A stretch of 64,000 nt of DNA, taken from assembly GCA_016869765.1 (NCBI GenBank), contig VGES01000012.1, forward strand, positions 1-64,000, read 5' to 3'. Positions 9,041 to 17,958 of the stretch are shown here, piece after piece (position 1 is the stretch's first letter; each line of letters begins with the position of its first letter). The translations under genes and the position numbers were made by a program. The notes beneath the pieces are model-generated. The model searched no databases. It was not told the origin of the DNA and saw only the letters and a list, made by a program, of their open reading frames with translations. The stretch comes from Alphaproteobacteria bacterium. Its GTDB lineage: Bacteria > Pseudomonadota > Alphaproteobacteria > SHVP01.

Positions 9041-9832
9041 ATGGAAGATCGCAGCGTTCTGCTTCAGGTCGACGATCGTGGGGCAGCGACCGTCACGCTC
9101 AATCGCCCCCAGATTCACAATGCGTTCGACGAAACCATGGTCGGCGCGCTGACCGACGTCTTCCAGGAGGTGAGCGAGAGCAACGACATCCGCGTGATGG
9201 TGCTGCAGGCGCGCGGGGAGTCCTTCTGTGCCGGTGCCGACCTCAAGTATATGCAGCGCCTGGCCACCGCGACCGAAGTGGAGAACCAGCGCGACGCCGA
9301 GCGCTTCGCCAAGATGATGCGGACGCTCTACGAGATTCCCCACCCGACTGTGGCGCTCGTCCAGGGAGCGACCTATGGCGGTGGTGTCGGGCTGACCGCG
9401 GCCTGCGATATCGCGGTCGCCGTCAAATACGCGATCTTCGCTTTGACCGAAACCAAGCTCGGGCTCATTCCCGCGGTCATCGGTCCATACATCGTCGAGG
9501 CGATCGGGGCGCGGCAGGCTCGTCGCTATTTCTTGACCGCGGAGCGGTTCTCCGGGTTCGACGCGCAACGGATCGGACTGGTGCACGAGGTGGTGTCGAC
9601 CGACACCGCCCTGCAAGCGCAGGGCGAGCACATCATCGATCAGGTGCTGAAGACCGCACCCGACGCTTCGGCCGAATCGAAGCGCCTGGTGCGCGACATC
9701 ACCGGACGCCCGATCGACCCCGAACTCCTCGCGGCGATGGCCAAGCGCATCGCGCGGGCTCGGGCGTTGCCCGAGGGCCGTGAAGGGATGGCCGCGTTCC
9801 TCGAACATCGCAAGCCCAAGTGGGTTCCCTGA
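9041..9832 (+). CDS. liuC: methylglutaconyl-CoA hydratase (enoyl-CoA hydratase family)
   Basis: Crotonase-fold enzyme of 263 residues placed between the two carboxylase subunits, as in liu operons, where it hydrates 3-methylglutaconyl-CoA to HMG-CoA. The oxyanion-hole segments SFCAGADLKYMQ and YGGGVGLTAACDIA are intact, and the acid/base region ALTETKLGLIPAVIGPY follows the LiuC pattern rather than that of short-chain enoyl-CoA hydratases. The downstream lyase that would use its product (liuE) is not in this window. Confidence 0.87.
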   Translation: MEDRSVLLQVDDRGAATVTLNRPQIHNAFDETMVGALTDVFQEVSESNDIRVMVLQARGESFCAGADLKYMQRLATATEVENQRDAERFAKMMRTLYEIPHPTVALVQGATYGGGVGLTAACDIAVAVKYAIFALTETKLGLIPAVIGPYIVEAIGARQARRYFLTAERFSGFDAQRIGLVHEVVSTDTALQAQGEHIIDQVLKTAPDASAESKRLVRDITGRPIDPELLAAMAKRIARARALPEGREGMAAFLEHRKPKWVP

Positions 9833-9845
9833 GCCCGAGGCGCCG

Positions 9846-11810
9846 ATGTTCCAATCGGTGCTGGTGGCCAATCGGGGCGAGATCGCCTGTCGGATTTTTC
9901 GCACGGCCAAGCGCCTCGGGCTCCACACGATCGCCGTCCATTCGGAGGCAGATGCGCGCGCTCGCCACGTACGCGAGGCGGACGCGGCGATCGCCATCGG
10001 ACCGCCTCAGGCCCGCGACAGTTACCTGCGCATCGATCGCCTGATTGCAGCCGCCCGCGAGAGCGGGGCGGAGGCGATTCATCCTGGTTACGGTTTTCTC
10101 TCGGAGAACGCCGAATTCGCCGAAGCCTGTGCCGCCGCGGGAATCATCTTCGTCGGCCCGCCCGCCTCGGCGATCCGGGCCATGGGCTCGAAGGCCGGCG
10201 CCCGTGACTTGATGGCCCGGGCCGGTGTGCCGGTCGTGCCTGGTTACGAGGGCGCGGCCCAGGATGACGAAGCGCTGGCCGCGGCCGCCGAGGCCATCGG
10301 TTACCCGATCTTGCTCAAGCCAGCGCTGGGTGGTGGCGGCAAGGGGATGCGACGGGTCGAGGGCGCCGCCGCGCTCGCGGACGCCCTCGCCGCGGCGCGT
10401 CGCGAAGCGGCATCGTCGTTCGGCGACCAGCGTCTCGTGATCGAGCGATACCTCGATCGGCCGCGCCACATTGAAGTCCAGGTTCTCGCCGATGCCAGGG
10501 GCCACGCGGTTCATCTCTGGGAACGCGATTGCTCGATCCAACGGCGGCACCAGAAAGTGATCGAAGAAGCGCCGGCGGCGACGCTGTCAGAGGCGCTGCG
10601 CGCCCGAATGACGGCGGCGGCCATCGCGGCGGCACGTGCCGTCGGTTACGTGAACGCGGGCACCGTCGAGTTCCTGGTCGATCGTGGCGGCGGTTTCTAC
10701 TTCATGGAGATGAATACGCGTCTCCAGGTCGAACACCCGGTGACCGAGATGGTGCTCGGGATCGATCTCGTGGAATGGCAGCTGCGAATTGCCGCAGGAG
10801 AATTTCTCACGCTGAGGCAAGAGACATTCGTTCCCCGCGGCCACGCGATCGAGGCGCGGGTGTACGCCGAAGCACCCGAGCGGAATTTCCTGCCCTCGAC
10901 CGGCCGACTGCAGCACTTTCGGCCACCGGCGCCCAGCCAACACGTCCGATGGGACTCGGGCTTCGAGCAGGGCGATGTGGTGACGCCATTCTATGATCCG
11001 ATGCTGGGCAAACTCATCGCGCACGGCGAGACTCGCGATCGCGCCCGAGGAGCGATGCAGCGGGCCCTGGCCGAGTTCCGTATCGCAGGAGTGGCCACGA
11101 ACCTTGCCTTCTTGCTTGCCATGACCGCGGACGATCGGTTTGCCGCCGGGGACATCGATGTCCAGGCGCTCGACCGCGACCTCGAGTCGTTCTTGCCCGG
11201 GCAGCGGCCAGCGACCCCGCGAATGCTCGCCTTCGCCGCCGCGGCGGTGGTCCTGGAGCGACAGACGAATGGTCCATCGCGTTCGCCGTGGCGCGAGATC
11301 GGGCCGTGGCAGCTCAATCTCGGTGGAGGCGAAGAGCTTGTGTTCGCTACCGGCGCGGGGCCGTGGACGGTCATCGTCTCGGCCGGCGCACCCATGACCA
11401 TCCGAGTCGACGGTGCCACCTTCCGTCTGACGAGCTTGGTCTTGCGAGATGGCGTGCTACGCGGGGAGATCGACGGCGTCAGGTTCGAGGTCTTGGTCCA
11501 GCGTACCAACGAGACCATCACGCTCGTCGAAGGCGGCGAGGTTGTCGCCCTGAGCGCCATCGATCCGCTCGGTGGCGCGCGCCTTGCTTCGGATCTTTCG
11601 GGGCCGGTCACGGCGCCGGTTCCCGGCAAGGTTACCCGGGTCATCGCCGCTGAGGGGCAGTCGGTCGGTCGTGGCGCGGCGCTCCTCGTCATCGAGGCGA
11701 TGAAGATGGAGCACACGATCGTGGCGCCGCGTGGGGGAGTCGTAAAACGCCTCCCGCACACCGTCGGCGACTTCGTCGTCGACGGTGCGGTCCTCGTCGA
11801 ATTCGAGTGA
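9846..11810 (+). CDS. liuD: methylcrotonyl-CoA carboxylase alpha subunit (biotin carboxylase + BCCP)
   Basis: Biotin-carrying subunit, 654 residues, that carboxylates its own biotin with ATP and bicarbonate and works with the beta subunit encoded two genes upstream. Biotin carboxylase comes first (SVLVANRGEIACRI at the N terminus, glycine-rich ALGGGGKGMR), then a linker domain, then the biotinyl domain with Lys620 in EAMKMEH. ATG 9846 gives the canonical N terminus. It is the last gene of the seven-gene operon and ends three bases from a convergent gene. Confidence 0.92.
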   Translation: MFQSVLVANRGEIACRIFRTAKRLGLHTIAVHSEADARARHVREADAAIAIGPPQARDSYLRIDRLIAAARESGAEAIHPGYGFLSENAEFAEACAAAGIIFVGPPASAIRAMGSKAGARDLMARAGVPVVPGYEGAAQDDEALAAAAEAIGYPILLKPALGGGGKGMRRVEGAAALADALAAARREAASSFGDQRLVIERYLDRPRHIEVQVLADARGHAVHLWERDCSIQRRHQKVIEEAPAATLSEALRARMTAAAIAAARAVGYVNAGTVEFLVDRGGGFYFMEMNTRLQVEHPVTEMVLGIDLVEWQLRIAAGEFLTLRQETFVPRGHAIEARVYAEAPERNFLPSTGRLQHFRPPAPSQHVRWDSGFEQGDVVTPFYDPMLGKLIAHGETRDRARGAMQRALAEFRIAGVATNLAFLLAMTADDRFAAGDIDVQALDRDLESFLPGQRPATPRMLAFAAAAVVLERQTNGPSRSPWREIGPWQLNLGGGEELVFATGAGPWTVIVSAGAPMTIRVDGATFRLTSLVLRDGVLRGEIDGVRFEVLVQRTNETITLVEGGEVVALSAIDPLGGARLASDLSGPVTAPVPGKVTRVIAAEGQSVGRGAALLVIEAMKMEHTIVAPRGGVVKRLPHTVGDFVVDGAVLVEFE

Positions 11811-11813
11811 CGC

Positions 11814-12560
11814 TCAGTACCTGGTCAGCAGCGGCCCGTAGCCTTCGATCCGGTCGTGAACCTTGTTCTGGCGCAGCGCGTGCCAGTAGCAGGCCGTGTT
11901 GATCGCAAAGACCGGTTTCTTGAGCCACTCCCAGGCCTCGCCGGCCAACTTGCCGAAGGGCAGGCCGGTGCCGACCTGAACGATGGCGTCCGGTTTCGCT
12001 GCGTTGACCTTGAGGACCGCGTCGCGCAAAGCACTCGCCGAGGTATGGCAGATCAGCGTTGGCAGGTTGACGTTGAAGCTGAAGAGGTCAGCGACCTCGT
12101 AGCCGGCCTGGGTAAAGAAGCGCCGAACGCGCTCGTCACCTTCGGGCCTGTGCGGCGTGATGAGGGATATCCGCCTGATCTTGCCGACCCGTTCGAGGGC
12201 GGCGAGGATCGCATTGTTGCCCATCGAAATCTTCGTGCGGAACTTGGCTTCGAGGCGACGCAACATCTCCATGCTGCCATCGAGGCCGTCCCAGAACGCT
12301 TCCAGGGACAGGCCGTTGACGACGTAGTCGGGTTGGCACGTCATCACCCGTTCCATGGCCGAATCGATGCCGGCGCGCATGCGTTCGATGTGGGCGATGA
12401 AATCGGCCGGTGTCGACAGCTTGGCGTCGGGAATGAAGATCCGGCCGACGTGATTGGTCACGCCCGGCGGCTGCATGTCGGCAAACTCGGGTTGGACAAC
12501 CGTGTTGGTGGAAGGCACCACCACGCCGAGCTTCAGTCGATGACCCAGGGAGTCGACCAT
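11814..12560 (-). CDS. Asp/Glu racemase superfamily protein (maleate isomerase / arylmalonate decarboxylase-like)
   Basis: The 248-residue protein opens with GVVVPSTNTVVQPEF, the phosphate/carboxylate-binding start of maleate isomerase and arylmalonate decarboxylase relatives, and has the family's QVGTGLPF segment. The cysteine normally found after the first half of the fold is replaced (VVNGLSLEAFW), so a two-cysteine racemase or isomerase mechanism looks unavailable. It follows the flavin monooxygenase gene by 15 bases, has a good GAGGTGA ribosome site and probably acts in the same catabolic step series. The substrate is unknown. Confidence 0.7.
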   Translation of the reverse strand: MVDSLGHRLKLGVVVPSTNTVVQPEFADMQPPGVTNHVGRIFIPDAKLSTPADFIAHIERMRAGIDSAMERVMTCQPDYVVNGLSLEAFWDGLDGSMEMLRRLEAKFRTKISMGNNAILAALERVGKIRRISLITPHRPEGDERVRRFFTQAGYEVADLFSFNVNLPTLICHTSASALRDAVLKVNAAKPDAIVQVGTGLPFGKLAGEAWEWLKKPVFAINTACYWHALRQNKVHDRIEGYGPLLTRY

Positions 12561-12575
12561 CTCTTCACCTCGCTA

Positions 12576-13793
12576 CTACTGAATCTCCTGAGCGCGCCGC
12601 ACGCTGTCGAACATCGCCGTGCGCATCAGGAATTTCCGGGCGCGCGCCGGGTCCGCCGCACTTTGCCGCCAATCCTCGTAGGCCTTGGCCCGCATCGCTG
12701 GATCGCGCTCCTCGAGGTCACGCTTGTTTTGGGCGGTCTGCGCCAGCAGGTATTCCTGAGCGACGATGCGCCGTTGGCGGTCATAAACATCAAACAGCGC
12801 GTCGCCCCCTTCTCCGCGCCACACCTTGCCGATCTTCTCGGCGGCGTTGAGGGCATCGTGGATGCCGAAGTTGAGTCCCATGCCGCCGAGCGGGTTGTTG
12901 ATGTGAGCGGCATCGCCGGCGAGGAAAACCCGACCCAGCCGGAAGCGATCAGCGATGCGCTGATGGACCGTGTAGAGATTCTTGTGCACGATCTCGTAAC
13001 GCTCGCCCGGTCGCGCGTAGAAGCTCTGCAGCAACTTCTGGCAGGGCTCTTCGCGGAATACCTCGCTCTCGGGGGCATCGCCGGCGACCGGGAACACGAC
13101 CCGCCAGTGACCCGGCGGACCGCCGGCCGGAACGCGGAACGTCGAACACCACATCTCGGGGTCGGCGCAGTAGCAGGTGCCGGCGAAACCGTGTGGTTCG
13201 AAGTTGTAGGTCGTGGTCAGAACAAGAAACCGTTCCTGGAAGGTCAGTCCCTCGAACCCGACTCCGAGGCCGTGGCGAACGACGCTACGACCGCCGTCGG
13301 CACCGATGACGTAATCACCGCGAAACACCTTGGTGGCGCCGTTGGCCTCGGCAGTGATCTCGGCGCTTGCCGCATCCTGGCGGACGTCGGCCACGCGCCA
13401 ACCCTGGTGGATCTCGCTCAGAGGATGCTGGCGCACGCGTTCCAGGAGCAGGCGAGCGTATTTCCACTGTTCGCAATGCAATCGGTAGGTGTACTTGGTC
13501 AGATCGGCGAGCACGCCGAGATCGAACTCGGCGATCAGCCCCTTGCGCCGATCCCGGTACTGCCACTTCCGAATCTCCAGGCCCATGGCATGGAGGTCGT
13601 CGGCGATGCCGATGCTCTCCAGCATCTTCATGGTGGGGGGATGGAAGGTGGAGGCTCGGGGATCGGTCGGCAGCTCGGTCGAAGCTTCGACGACCGTAAC
13701 GGGAATGTCCTGTCGCAACAGGGCGAGAGCGGCCGTCAAGCCGACCGGCCCGGCGCCGACCACGACAACGCGGCCCTTTTTCTGGGAAGCCAC
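12576..13793 (-). CDS. FAD-dependent aromatic-ring monooxygenase
   Basis: Single-component flavin monooxygenase of the phenol/3-hydroxyphenylpropionate hydroxylase class, 405 residues from GTG 13793 with a GAGGAG ribosome site. The dinucleotide-binding GAGPVGLTAALAL is at the N terminus, the FAD/NADPH motif ADGGRSVVR mid-protein and the second FAD motif GDAAHINNPLGGMG near 285-300. It lacks the C-terminal thioredoxin-like domain of the longest family members. Paired with the racemase-superfamily gene, it suggests hydroxylation of an aromatic or related ring. Confidence 0.83.
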   Translation of the reverse strand: MASQKKGRVVVVGAGPVGLTAALALLRQDIPVTVVEASTELPTDPRASTFHPPTMKMLESIGIADDLHAMGLEIRKWQYRDRRKGLIAEFDLGVLADLTKYTYRLHCEQWKYARLLLERVRQHPLSEIHQGWRVADVRQDAASAEITAEANGATKVFRGDYVIGADGGRSVVRHGLGVGFEGLTFQERFLVLTTTYNFEPHGFAGTCYCADPEMWCSTFRVPAGGPPGHWRVVFPVAGDAPESEVFREEPCQKLLQSFYARPGERYEIVHKNLYTVHQRIADRFRLGRVFLAGDAAHINNPLGGMGLNFGIHDALNAAEKIGKVWRGEGGDALFDVYDRQRRIVAQEYLLAQTAQNKRDLEERDPAMRAKAYEDWRQSAADPARARKFLMRTAMFDSVRRAQEIQ

Positions 13794-13902
13794 AAACTAC
13801 TCCTCGATGACGACCGGGAGTGTATCGGGATCGGTCGCGCATCGGAAGGCGCCGCCCGGTCGCATCGCGGTGGCGCTCCTGTGCTATAGATCAAACGTGC
13901 CC

Positions 13903-14319
13903 ATGCACCTGCTCAAACTCGCGGTTGGGGTATCCGACCTCGATACGCTCAAGGCCCTCCAGTCCGACCGTCGTCGCACCCAGCCCGACGGCAAGCTTCG
14001 GCATTTCACCCGCCACCCGCCGCGCCGTGCCGACGAGGTTTTGGACGGTGGATCGATCTATTGGGTCATCCGGGGATTCGTCGCCGCCCGTCAACGCATT
14101 CTCGCGATCGAGGAGGCCGATGGCCGCCGTGCCGACAAGCGGTGTGCCCTGGTGCTCGACCCCAAGGTTGTTGCGACCGAGTTGCAGCCGCGTCGGCCGC
14201 ATCAGGGATGGCGTTACCTCGAGCCGGCGAAGGCGCCGAAGGATATCGTCGGTCGACGGAGCAAGAGCCGGCTCCCCGAACACCTCGCGGCCCAACTCCG
14301 GGAACTGGGTCTCCTCTGA
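13903..14319 (+). CDS. DUF1489 family protein
   Basis: Protein of 138 residues matching the alphaproteobacterial DUF1489 family, recognised by the start MHLLKLAVGV, the central LDGGSIYWVI and the late PHQGWRYLEP. Its function is not known. ATG 13903 fits the family start; GTG 13897 two codons upstream is also possible. A TATAGA hexamer at 13885-13890 would put the transcript start almost at the start codon, so the message may be leaderless. It is divergent from the monooxygenase and convergent with the MipA gene. Confidence 0.8.
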   Translation: MHLLKLAVGVSDLDTLKALQSDRRRTQPDGKLRHFTRHPPRRADEVLDGGSIYWVIRGFVAARQRILAIEEADGRRADKRCALVLDPKVVATELQPRRPHQGWRYLEPAKAPKDIVGRRSKSRLPEHLAAQLRELGLL

Positions 14320-14322
14320 GGC

Positions 14323-15138
14323 CTAGAAGCGATAGCCTACCGAGAGCCCAGCAAAGTATTGCAGGTCCTGTTGGGAAATCGGACTGTCGGCTGCATCGCC
14401 GAGCAGGCCAGCGCCGCGGGTCGTGAAGGCGAGGTACGCGCGCTCGGTGACGCTGAAGTTCATGTTCAGGTAAAGGCCAAGGTCGGGAAAGCCGCCGCCC
14501 TGAGACGTGAACCGAGGACGTTTTGCCGCCGCGACCGTGACGTCGAAGTACTTCTGCATGTACTCTTCGCTCACGTAGTGGGTGAAGGCCCCAACAATGA
14601 TGCGCAGACGTTCGTTTGCCTGCCCGCCGTAGGCCGCATCGAGGTTCAGGATGAAGGCGTTGTGGCCTTCGTTCTGCAGACCCTTTCGCAAATCCGACTT
14701 GAGCCGGAAGTTCCCCAGGAGCAGGTCGCCGAAGATTCCGAACTCGACGCTTCCATCGACGTTCGGAAGTCCCCGAAGAAACGGTGTCTTGCTCGAGTCG
14801 CGGCCGAAATCATACGTGAGGCGTGGCCCCGCTTTGAAACTCGGGGACCGGATGAAGTTCAAGCCGAGGCCGCGCTGGGTGCTGAAGAAGTAGGCCCCGC
14901 GCCATTCGACGTCGATCGCCGGCAACAAGGTGATCTCGTAATCCTCGCTCCCGATGAACTCGGGGGCGAAACCTGCCCCGGCACCGACGACCCCACTCCA
15001 ATCGCCATCCAGGTCGACCGTGACACGAATGTCGGTAACGCCTGAAAGCTGGCCCTCGAGTCCGTTGACGCCAATATCGGCGGCCAGGGCAGGGGCGCTC
15101 GCTATAGCGACGGCGGCTGCAATCCAAAAACGTTTCAT
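14323..15138 (-). CDS. MipA/OmpV family outer membrane protein
   Basis: Outer-membrane beta-barrel of the MipA/OmpV family, 271 residues. ATG 15138 has an AGAGGTGA ribosome site and gives a clear signal peptide ending in APALAAD around residue 20. The rest shows alternating amphipathic strands and ends in an aromatic residue (GYRF), the signal recognised by the outer-membrane assembly machinery. Some MipA proteins scaffold murein enzymes, others are linked to antibiotic resistance; no role can be assigned here. It lies 30 bases downstream of the FAD oxidoreductase and may share its transcript. Confidence 0.85.
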   Translation of the reverse strand: MKRFWIAAAVAIASAPALAADIGVNGLEGQLSGVTDIRVTVDLDGDWSGVVGAGAGFAPEFIGSEDYEITLLPAIDVEWRGAYFFSTQRGLGLNFIRSPSFKAGPRLTYDFGRDSSKTPFLRGLPNVDGSVEFGIFGDLLLGNFRLKSDLRKGLQNEGHNAFILNLDAAYGGQANERLRIIVGAFTHYVSEEYMQKYFDVTVAAAKRPRFTSQGGGFPDLGLYLNMNFSVTERAYLAFTTRGAGLLGDAADSPISQQDLQYFAGLSVGYRF

Positions 15139-15168
15139 GATCACCTCTAGGCACATACGTTAGCGTTG

Positions 15169-16287
15169 TTAGGCTCCTTGGGCGAGCCGCTCCGCAACCC
15201 GATCGGCGATGGCGATGGATGCGGTCAAACCAGGAGATTCGATCCCGAAGAGATTGATCAGGCCGAGGACGCCATGAACGGTTGCATCCTGGATGACGAA
15301 ATCGGCATTTGGGGCGCCGGGAGCACTGATCTTCGGGCGAATTCCGGCATAGTCGGGAACCAGCTGACCGTGCGCGAGTGCAGGAAAATAGCGCCGAATC
15401 GACCGATAGAATTTTTCGCCCCGCCCTGGTTGGACACCATAATCGATGGTCTCAATCCACTCGACATCGGGTCCAAAGCGAGCCTGTCCGCCGAGGTCGA
15501 GCGTCAAATGAACGCCGAGGCCGCCGGGCTCGGGCACAGGGTAGACCAGTCGGGAGAATGGAGCCGTGCCGACCAAGCGGAAATAGTTGCCCTTGGCCAG
15601 GAATCGCTTGGGGACGAACGCCAATGGCATCGCATCGATCGCCGTTGCGACGTCTTGGGCCCCCAATCCGGCGGCGTTCACAAGGTGATGAGCACTGATC
15701 TCATAGCGTTGACCATCGCGACCCACGGTCGAGACGACAAAGCGATCGTCGCGCACCGCGGCGCGCTCGAACCGGGTTTCTCGCGCCACCTGGGCGCCGT
15801 GGTCCTCGGCTTCCCCGAGAAACGCCGTCATGAGGGCGTGACTATCGACGATGCCGGTGGAAGGCGAATGAAGAGCCGCGACGCACGCGAGATTCGGTTC
15901 GAGGGCAATGGCCTCGGCCGCGGAAAGCCACCGGAGATCGCTCACACCATTGCGGTTGGCGGCGACCAGGAGTTGTTCGAGCGTTGGTATCTCGGCCCGG
16001 TCGCTGGCCACGATCAGCTTGCCGCACCGGCGATGGGGGACGTGGTGCGTTTCGCAGTATTCGTAGAGCATCGACCGGCCGGCAACGCAGAGGGTCGCCT
16101 TGAGCGAGCCACTGGGGTAATAGATTCCGGCGTGGATGACCTCGCTGTTACGCGAACTGATCTCGCTCCCGATCCGAGGGGCCCGCTCGAGCACGAGGAC
16201 ATCATGGCCGCGCTTCGCCCAGGTCCTCGCGATCGCGAGCCCGATCACGCCGGCGCCGATGACCACGGTATCGACGACCTCGGTCAC
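15169..16287 (-). CDS. FAD-dependent oxidoreductase (L-2-hydroxyglutarate oxidase-like)
   Basis: DAO-family flavoprotein, 372 residues. The Rossmann motif VVIGAGVIGLAIAR starts at residue 8 and is followed by SSRNSEVIHAGIYYP, the substrate-side signature seen in L-2-hydroxyglutarate dehydrogenase/oxidase (LhgO), which oxidises the 2-hydroxy acid to 2-oxoglutarate. GTG 16287 is chosen because it sits just before the flavin motif; no ATG lies nearby in this frame and the longer upstream frame lacks family similarity. The start codon overlaps the TGA of a short upstream frame (16284-16343). Substrate assignment is by resemblance only. Confidence 0.78.
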   Translation of the reverse strand: MTEVVDTVVIGAGVIGLAIARTWAKRGHDVLVLERAPRIGSEISSRNSEVIHAGIYYPSGSLKATLCVAGRSMLYEYCETHHVPHRRCGKLIVASDRAEIPTLEQLLVAANRNGVSDLRWLSAAEAIALEPNLACVAALHSPSTGIVDSHALMTAFLGEAEDHGAQVARETRFERAAVRDDRFVVSTVGRDGQRYEISAHHLVNAAGLGAQDVATAIDAMPLAFVPKRFLAKGNYFRLVGTAPFSRLVYPVPEPGGLGVHLTLDLGGQARFGPDVEWIETIDYGVQPGRGEKFYRSIRRYFPALAHGQLVPDYAGIRPKISAPGAPNADFVIQDATVHGVLGLINLFGIESPGLTASIAIADRVAERLAQGA

Positions 16288-16451
16288 GAGATCGCTCCGG
16301 TCGGCGGTATCAGGATTTCCCCGGTCATGGCGACCGCGACCATGGCGAAGCGGCCGCCGGCGCGCAACCCCAGCGACGGCAACGGAATCTGGCGGGCCGT
16401 GGGTAGGGCGAGCGAAGGCCACTATATAAGGGAGAACGGCGGGGTGCCCTA

Positions 16452-17150
16452 TTGAGCCGCGATCCGAAGGTACCGATACAGGCCCAAGCACGAGCGGTGG
16501 CGGCGTTCCTGGAGAAGGTCCGCCAAGCCCCTGTCGCTGTGGCCGGCGGGGGTCGGCTGTTGTTTGCCTTGGACGCAACGGCAAGCCGACAAGCGACCTG
16601 GGATCAAGCGGTTCAGATTCAGGCCGAGATGTTTCACGAAGCGGCGGCGTTGGGCGGACTTCAGGTTCAGCTCGCCTACTACCGCGGGATGGGCGAATTC
16701 GTCGCCGGATCCTGGCACCCCAAGGCCGACGGTGTCGTCGCCGCGATGACGGCCGTGCGCTGCCTCGGAGGACAGACCCAGATCCTGAAGGTGATCAAAC
16801 ATGCGATCGCGGAGACGCAGCGCCAGCGGATTGCAGCGGTCGTGTTCGTGGGCGACGCGATGGAGGAGGCGATCGATGACCTCTGTGCCGCGGCCGGCCA
16901 GCTTGGACTGCTCGGGGTCCCGATGTTTCTGTTCCACGAGGGACATGACCCGCTCGCCGAAGGAGCGTTTCAACAGTTGGCGCGTCTCAGCGGAGGGGCG
17001 TGCTGCCACTTCGATGCGAGCAGCGCCCATCAACTCCGCGATCTTCTGCGCGCGGTGGCGGCGTATGCCGCCGGCGGACGCCGGGCGCTGGAGAATCAGG
17101 CGCGTCGGGGAGGGGCCGCTGTCCAAAACCTCCTCACGCAACTGAAATAG
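16452..17150 (+). CDS. VWA-domain-like protein
   Basis: Protein of 232 residues from TTG 16452, resembling a von Willebrand factor A domain. The first metal-site element is [13 protein letters not shown] near residue 37 (a D-x-T/S-x-S pattern), then a central threonine-containing loop GGQTQI and [10 protein letters not shown] as the third element. VWA domains bind protein partners through a metal. It has no signal peptide. A TATATA box at 16423-16428 may drive it. It is followed seven bases later by a J-domain protein, an arrangement suggesting a chaperone or quality-control partner, but function is unproven. Confidence 0.7.
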   Translation: MSRDPKVPIQAQARAVAAFLEKVRQAPVAVAGGGRLLFALDATASRQATWDQAVQIQAEMFHEAAALGGLQVQLAYYRGMGEFVAGSWHPKADGVVAAMTAVRCLGGQTQILKVIKHAIAETQRQRIAAVVFVGDAMEEAIDDLCAAAGQLGLLGVPMFLFHEGHDPLAEGAFQQLARLSGGACCHFDASSAHQLRDLLRAVAAYAAGGRRALENQARRGGAAVQNLLTQLK

Positions 17151-17157
17151 GCGCGCC

Positions 17158-17874
17158 ATGGTGTGGGTCGCGGCCGCCGCGGTCGGACTCGTCGCGCTCT
17201 ACGCGGGCGCGAGATGGTTCGCGTCAGCCGACCCGAAAACCCTGGTCCGTGCCCTGCGCTGGGTAGGTATCGGCGCCGCGGCGGTCGTCGTCGCGTTCTT
17301 GGCGATTCGCGGGGGTTGGGGCGCGATCCTGCCCTTGATGGTCGTCCTCCCGGCCCTGTGGCGGCGTTGGGGTCGCGGGCTGTTGACCGGGCGGCGGGGG
17401 AGCAACGCGGGAACCGCCGAGCCGACGGAAGGTCAACGTTCCGGGGTCCAGACCGACTCCCTCGAGATGACGCTCGATCACGACAGTGGGGCGATGGATG
17501 GCGTCATTCGCCGTGGGCGTTACAAGGGCGACCGGCTGAGTGGCCTCAATTTCGCCGAATTGCTGGTGTTTCTAGACGACTGCCGGGCTTCGGATCCCGA
17601 GTCCGTTCCACTGGTCGAGACCTTCCTCGACCGGGCCCATGGGACGGATTGGCGCGAGCGATCGGAGGCTCAGCAGCGGCCACAGGGGCCGTCGTCCGGG
17701 CCGATGACCAGGGAGGAAGCGCTTGAGATCCTTGGGCTCGAACCGGGCGCCGGGCCGGAGGACATCCGGGCCGCTCACCGCCGCCTCATGCGAAAACTCC
17801 ACCCGGATTCGGGAGGTTCCACCTACCTTGCCGCGCGGATCAACCAAGCCAAGGACGTCCTGCTCGGGTCTTAG
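17158..17874 (+). CDS. membrane-anchored J-domain (DnaJ-like) protein
   Basis: Protein of 238 residues with two N-terminal hydrophobic segments (about 1-20 and 36-68) and a C-terminal J domain from about residue 182 containing the DnaK-activating HPD tripeptide (KLHPDSGG). It resembles Tim14/DjlA-type membrane J proteins, which recruit Hsp70 to the membrane. The middle region is unassigned and charged. It sits between the VWA-like gene and galU and would face the cytoplasm. The substrate process is unknown. Confidence 0.8.
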   Translation: MVWVAAAAVGLVALYAGARWFASADPKTLVRALRWVGIGAAAVVVAFLAIRGGWGAILPLMVVLPALWRRWGRGLLTGRRGSNAGTAEPTEGQRSGVQTDSLEMTLDHDSGAMDGVIRRGRYKGDRLSGLNFAELLVFLDDCRASDPESVPLVETFLDRAHGTDWRERSEAQQRPQGPSSGPMTREEALEILGLEPGAGPEDIRAAHRRLMRKLHPDSGGSTYLAARINQAKDVLLGS

Positions 17875-17958
17875 CGGTGCTTGCACCCGTTGGGGCCCCG
17901 TGGCATTACTCAGCCGCCCGCGCAAGGGCCCATCTTCTCACCACCCCCTCTGAAGATC

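Noticed and set aside
7319-9997. 892-codon open frame opposite liuB-liuC
   Set aside because: Low-complexity, arginine-rich translation opposite strongly conserved genes; no start signal or family match.
11856-13889. 677-codon plus-strand frame opposite the racemase-like and monooxygenase genes
   Set aside because: Both opposite genes have recognisable family motifs and ribosome sites; this frame has neither.
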